In this document: piece after piece, positions 60,745 through 64,000 of the stretch
Numbering within the stretch: position 1 is the first letter of the stretch
Layout of the letters: the number at the start of each line of letters is the position of its first letter
The notes under the pieces: generated by a model
Databases searched by the model: none
What the model saw: the letters and a program-made list of their open reading frames with translations, nothing else
What the model was told of the DNA's origin: nothing
Source: Desulfovibrio sp. JY
GTDB taxonomy: Bacteria; Desulfobacterota; Desulfovibrionia; Desulfovibrionales; Desulfovibrionaceae
Assembly: GCA_021730285.1 (NCBI GenBank)
Contig: CP082962.1
Coordinates: 4,287,501 to 4,351,500, forward strand
Direction of reading: 5' to 3'
DNA: 64,000 nucleotides
Program-made: the position numbers and the translations under genes

Positions 60745-60853
60745 ATTGCCATCCTCCTTAATACCCTTTTTCCCGGCCCCAGAAATACGTACGAGAGAAT
60801 TTGCGGGCTGTCTAGCAAAAAATCTTCCTGTAGAGATAATTCAAGGTAACAAA

Positions 60854-61702
60854 TTAAAACCCCTCCAAAACCTCCGCCGTCAGCCCCGGCGTGGCCTCAC
60901 CGTCCAGCTCGTAACTCCCGTCGCCCTTGACCGTCAGGCTCTTGTGGACCTTGGCCGACGAGAACTGCCCGGCCTTGCTGTTGTGCTGCCACCAGAAGAC
61001 GTGGTTGACGGCCATGCTGCCTTCCGGCCGGGCGGACGAGGCGTCGTTCTCGAACAGCCGGGGCAAAATACCCTTGAGTACCGTCGCGTCCTCGTCACGA
61101 AAGCCCGTGCGCTCGGCAAGCTGTGGGTTGATGCTGCCGTAAAAAACGTACACGCCCCTATCCACACGGTGCTTCATGCCCATGGTGTCCGAGCCGCGCT
61201 TACTGCCGTCGCCCTCGCTGCTCACGCTCTTGGTGATCTGGATGCTGGCCACGCTGACCGGCTCCACACTGAAGGCGGCATGGAGGCTCACCGGGCCGCG
61301 AACCGCAATGGAAACGCCGGCGGCGTCATCCTGCTTGCCAAAGGCGAAAAGCTGGCCGAAAGCCCGCACGTCGTACCACTTGGCGCAGGCCTTGCGCGCC
61401 GTTTCTTCCTTGCTGCTCTTTTTCGGGTTGAAAGCGTCCTTGCCCAGGCCATGTTCGGCGGATTCCGCCCGCTCCTTGAGCGAAGCCATGCCGTCCAGCT
61501 TGCGGTCGTCGGACTGCACAAAAACACCCTGCCCCAGCTCCATGAGCCGGTCACGAATCTTGCGTTTGAGACAGACGTCGCTGATTTCGCCGTAGCCTTC
61601 ATAGTCGGTGCGGGGGCGGTTGCCGTTGAGCGGATCGCCGTTGGGGTTGGCATGGTCAACGGTGAGAATGACGGCGAAGTCGATCTTGTGTTGCAGACTC
61701 AT
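60854..61702 (-). CDS. cas7: Cascade backbone protein Cas7 (Csd2)
   Basis: A 282-residue Cas7 of type I-C. It opens with KIDFAVILTVDHANPNGDPL and contains GEISDVCLKRKIRDRLME, VRAFGQLFAFGKQ and SIQITKSVSSEG, the normal Csd2 landmarks. Several copies coat the crRNA. The start is two bases after the cas8c stop with GGAGAATAG ahead. Confidence 0.97.
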   Translation of the reverse strand: MSLQHKIDFAVILTVDHANPNGDPLNGNRPRTDYEGYGEISDVCLKRKIRDRLMELGQGVFVQSDDRKLDGMASLKERAESAEHGLGKDAFNPKKSSKEETARKACAKWYDVRAFGQLFAFGKQDDAAGVSIAVRGPVSLHAAFSVEPVSVASIQITKSVSSEGDGSKRGSDTMGMKHRVDRGVYVFYGSINPQLAERTGFRDEDATVLKGILPRLFENDASSARPEGSMAVNHVFWWQHNSKAGQFSSAKVHKSLTVKGDGSYELDGEATPGLTAEVLEGF

Positions 61703-61703
61703 T

Positions 61704-62114
61704 CTATTCTCCTTCCTGATTATTTTCTTCTGGTGTATTGTCTTTTTCTGTCTTGGTATAGAGATCTGCCATCTGGGTGTGATAGCCCAACAGAAATTCT
61801 CCGCTGAGCTTGGCAGAGGAGATAAACGCCTCCGGCAAAAATTTATCGAAAATTTCGCGCAGAACTTTCTGCGCGCGCGCAAGCAACTTGACACGTGCGC
61901 TACTTTGCAGCCGCTGAATATAGGGAGAAAGTTGCAGTTCCAGCTGCCGCCAAGTGGCATACGGATGGTCGGCAAAGCGCTGCATAAGACGCTCCGCATT
62001 CGTAGGACGTCTTTCTTCCGTCATCGTAAGAGCCGTGCGCTCTATGTATTCCGCCACAGCCAGAAGTCGCCCGTACAGGTAGTCTCGGGATGTACGATCC
62101 TTATCAAGAGCCAT
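61704..62114 (-). CDS. cas11c: internal small-subunit gene cas11c (in frame within cas8c)
   Basis: An in-frame ATG at cas8c residue 537 (MALDKDRTSRDYLYG) has AAAGAGGAA 6-8 bases upstream and would give a 136-residue helical protein identical to the Cas8c C-terminus. In type I-C systems the small subunit Cas11c is known to be made from such an internal start. Expression is inferred. Confidence 0.65.
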   Translation of the reverse strand: MALDKDRTSRDYLYGRLLAVAEYIERTALTMTEERRPTNAERLMQRFADHPYATWRQLELQLSPYIQRLQSSARVKLLARAQKVLREIFDKFLPEAFISSAKLSGEFLLGYHTQMADLYTKTEKDNTPEENNQEGE

Positions 62115-63722
62115 ACCGTATTCCTCTTTTTGAAGATGCCTGGCGTAATACCCTTTATAGACGCCGCAGGCCACGCCGAGCACTTCCGGCCATTCCCATT
62201 TTTCCAGCGCGACACGGTTGCAGGCCCGGCGCACGCAGCACTCCACGATGTCGCGCGGCAGAGGCGCGGCATCCACAACGCAGGGCAGCAGGCGCTCCAC
62301 CGTGGCCTTGCGCAGCTTGTCGTCGATACGCCTGCCGTAGGCCACCCGGGCGATGGTTTCCGGCGTCGGCGCGCAGACGGCAAAGACCGTTCGCAAACGC
62401 TTTTTACCACGCCCCGTATCTTCTTCCGGCAGACGCACCGGCAGCACCCAGGCGCAATCTTCCTGCCATTTTTCCAGATTGCCCAAATACTGTTCCAGCA
62501 TCTGTTCGCGGTAGAAGGTCACGGCAAGACGGCCGGGGCTGGCGGCATCCAGCGCCATGATCGCAATGCCGTCCGTGTCTCGCAGGTCGGCCCGGTAGCC
62601 CGCCAGGGCCTTGCGTAGCCTTTCGGCGAACACCAGCCCCATATTCGGCGGCGGCGTTTTGGGCTGCGCGCCGGCGTCCGCGTCCGCCGACAACTCCGGC
62701 GCATCATCCCGCAACAAATCCTCGTCAGCCATGTTTAAGAAGTCTTCGCAAGGATTGGGCACGCGCGCGCCGCTCACGGCCCAGGCCACAACCGCCTGCT
62801 CCCCGTTGCGGTAGCCTTGGCGGGCGATGAGCCAACGCAGAGCGTTATGGGCCTTGTGGCTTGTTTCATACCCCACGGTGCAGGCCTCATCCGCCTCGAT
62901 AAATCGCCCCCTGAAGGTGAAGTTGGCGGCATCATTGGACGAGATGAGCTTGGCTCCGTCACCGGGGCGACGGATATTGCGGGGATGGTTCTGGGCGCAC
63001 GCCACAACCTCGCCGGCAGCCATACAAAGTGCGCTGTTCTTTACCAGCTGCGCATCGAAAAGCATCCACTGCTTTTGCAGTTCCTTGTTTCTCCACGTGC
63101 GGTCTTCCAGTTCCTTACCGACAACTTTCCAGCATACGATGGCATCACCCTGATCAAAGAGTTTTGTCTTCTGATCCTTGGTGATATATTTAAAAATTCC
63201 GTCGATCTCCCCTTCCTTCGGGTTTGTCAGCAAATTTCCCGACGTATCGACACGAAGGATTCCTTCCTCAACAAGCTTTGAAACCAGCTCTCCCTTGGCA
63301 ATGAATGCGCGAACAGCCTGAACCATGGGATGTGTAAATTCTGACTCGCTCCACTTCGTCAAAAGCTCAAAATATGCTTCAAACCCACCCTTGAATGTTT
63401 CCGCCTTTTTCCCCTTGTAGTCCCTGGCGCAATAATGGATCTTATCAATCAAAGGGTGCGGGGCGACTTTTGCGCCAGCTCTTCCAGCGGAACCTTCCGT
63501 CGCGGGAATGATGAGTTGCGCCTTAAGCGGCATGAGTTCGGCGCGTTTGAAATTGCCCTCGCTGTCAAGCGTAACGCAAATGTGCGCCTGCTGGCTGGTG
63601 TGGCTCACGGGCATGAGCGTCGGGGCTTCCTTGCCGCCGTCCTCCGCCTGCGGTGGCTCCGTGTAGTCTGAGTTGCTGGCGCAGGCCTCATAGGTTTCAA
63701 AAAGCTTCTGCATCCAGCTCAC
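61704..63722 (-). CDS. cas8c: Cascade large subunit Cas8c (Csd1)
   Basis: A 672-residue Cas8c. Csd1 features are WMQKLFETYEACA at the start, the central VVAWAVSGARVPNP and PPNMGLVFAERLRKAL segments, and a helical C-terminal part (ERLMQRFADHPYATWRQLE). It reads the PAM and starts R-loop formation. The ATG overlaps the cas5c stop. The C-terminal 136 residues probably also exist as a separate Cas11c. Confidence 0.96.
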   Translation of the reverse strand: MSWMQKLFETYEACASNSDYTEPPQAEDGGKEAPTLMPVSHTSQQAHICVTLDSEGNFKRAELMPLKAQLIIPATEGSAGRAGAKVAPHPLIDKIHYCARDYKGKKAETFKGGFEAYFELLTKWSESEFTHPMVQAVRAFIAKGELVSKLVEEGILRVDTSGNLLTNPKEGEIDGIFKYITKDQKTKLFDQGDAIVCWKVVGKELEDRTWRNKELQKQWMLFDAQLVKNSALCMAAGEVVACAQNHPRNIRRPGDGAKLISSNDAANFTFRGRFIEADEACTVGYETSHKAHNALRWLIARQGYRNGEQAVVAWAVSGARVPNPCEDFLNMADEDLLRDDAPELSADADAGAQPKTPPPNMGLVFAERLRKALAGYRADLRDTDGIAIMALDAASPGRLAVTFYREQMLEQYLGNLEKWQEDCAWVLPVRLPEEDTGRGKKRLRTVFAVCAPTPETIARVAYGRRIDDKLRKATVERLLPCVVDAAPLPRDIVECCVRRACNRVALEKWEWPEVLGVACGVYKGYYARHLQKEEYGMALDKDRTSRDYLYGRLLAVAEYIERTALTMTEERRPTNAERLMQRFADHPYATWRQLELQLSPYIQRLQSSARVKLLARAQKVLREIFDKFLPEAFISSAKLSGEFLLGYHTQMADLYTKTEKDNTPEENNQEGE

Positions 63723-64000
63723 AGCGCGCCCCCTTGCGACCCGTCTTCCCCAAGCAGGGTTCGCGCGTCCGGGTAGGCCACGGTTTCCGGCTCCTGGACA
63801 AGGCGCGTCAACTCCGCTTCCTCATATCCCGCATGGTTCTTGCCTGGCGTGAAAACCTTGGCTTCCATGGCGCGAATATCCTTGCGCAAAAGCGAAGCAT
63901 CGTCCGGGGCGGGAAATTCTATGATCCCACGCCGCATGACAGGCTTCCAGAACCGCGCCCCGAAACGCGTTTCGCCGGTTTCATCCGGGTAGTCGAAGCC
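63719..64000 (-). CDS. cas5c: CRISPR endoribonuclease Cas5c, C-terminal part
   Basis: The last 93 codons of Cas5c are present; the frame is open to the right edge (GFDYPDETGETRFGARFWKP...). In type I-C Cas5c cuts the pre-crRNA and caps the 5' handle. The stop overlaps the cas8c start. cas3 would be expected further right. Confidence 0.85.
   Translation of the reverse strand, partial: GFDYPDETGETRFGARFWKPVMRRGIIEFPAPDDASLLRKDIRAMEAKVFTPGKNHAGYEEAELTRLVQEPETVAYPDARTLLGEDGSQGGAL

Noticed and set aside
1-64000. tRNA or rRNA genes
   Set aside because: No tRNA cloverleaf or rRNA landmarks noticed by eye; the only clear structural RNA is RNase P. A covariance search would be needed to be sure.

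Overview
The window is GC-rich, gene-dense DNA that looks like a free-living, nitrogen-fixing, sulfate-reducing member of the Desulfovibrionaceae (Desulfovibrio/Solidesulfovibrio type). This rests on the short anaerobe-type NifK followed by a thioredoxin-like 2Fe-2S ferredoxin, a fused IspDF, many two-component proteins, and the general protein character. It is inferred from family knowledge; no search was run.

Layout. 1-2.3 kb: end of a nif operon (nifD 3' end, nifK, 2Fe-2S ferredoxin, terminator). 2.3-9.8 kb: molybdopterin oxidoreductase with a small ABM-like partner, a soluble histidine kinase, a decayed lemA remnant, a receiver-TPR protein and a second TPR protein. 9.9-14.4 kb: large Lhr helicase. 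14.6-19.8 kb: small protein plus methyltransferase, then a TetR-controlled HlyD/ATPase/permease export operon. 19.9-22.8 kb: mla lipid-transport operon in which mlaF is collapsed to a 21-codon stub. 22.9-34.7 kb: AraC and EamA genes, then envelope and signalling genes (SPOR lipoprotein, Hpt, L,D-transpeptidase, nitroreductase, NlpC/P60, histidine kinase, DsbA-like protein, rhodanese, glycosyltransferase fusion, DUF547). 34.8-37.7 kb: response regulator, small secreted protein, RNase P RNA, ispDF. 37.8-40.3 kb: two insertion sequences (IS110/IS1111 and IS1595) lying inside one copy of a dispersed terminator repeat. 41.4-48.8 kb: B12-independent glycerol/diol dehydratase (glycyl radical), its activase, a glycerol facilitator, and a NarL regulator with a PocR-domain histidine kinase; together these look like a diol sensing, uptake and dehydration module. 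48.9-53.5 kb: DsbD/DsbA-like pair divergent from an OmpR-type two-component system, with a PmrA-type box between them. 53.7-55.5 kb: RTX/beta-helix-like repeat protein of different composition. 56.0-64 kb: type I-C CRISPR-Cas locus on the minus strand (cas5c partial, cas8c with a likely internal cas11c, cas7, cas4, cas1, cas2, then a 33-repeat array).

Most notable: the cas operon is interrupted between cas7 and cas4 by about 400 bp that holds a lone degenerate CRISPR repeat with a spacer-like flank, a 14-codon ORF with a perfect Shine-Dalgarno and tandem rare TTA-TTA codons plus ATA, a long hairpin and convergent promoter-like sites. This has the anatomy of a CreTA-type (toxin RNA / crRNA-like antitoxin) guard of the CRISPR operon. 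Other points of interest: the mlaF stub, the lemA remnant, a roughly 150-bp dispersed bidirectional-terminator repeat found between convergent genes (one copy holding both IS elements, another read into a gene's 3' end, a diverged one inside a lipoprotein gene), and one spacer present twice with lengths differing by one base.
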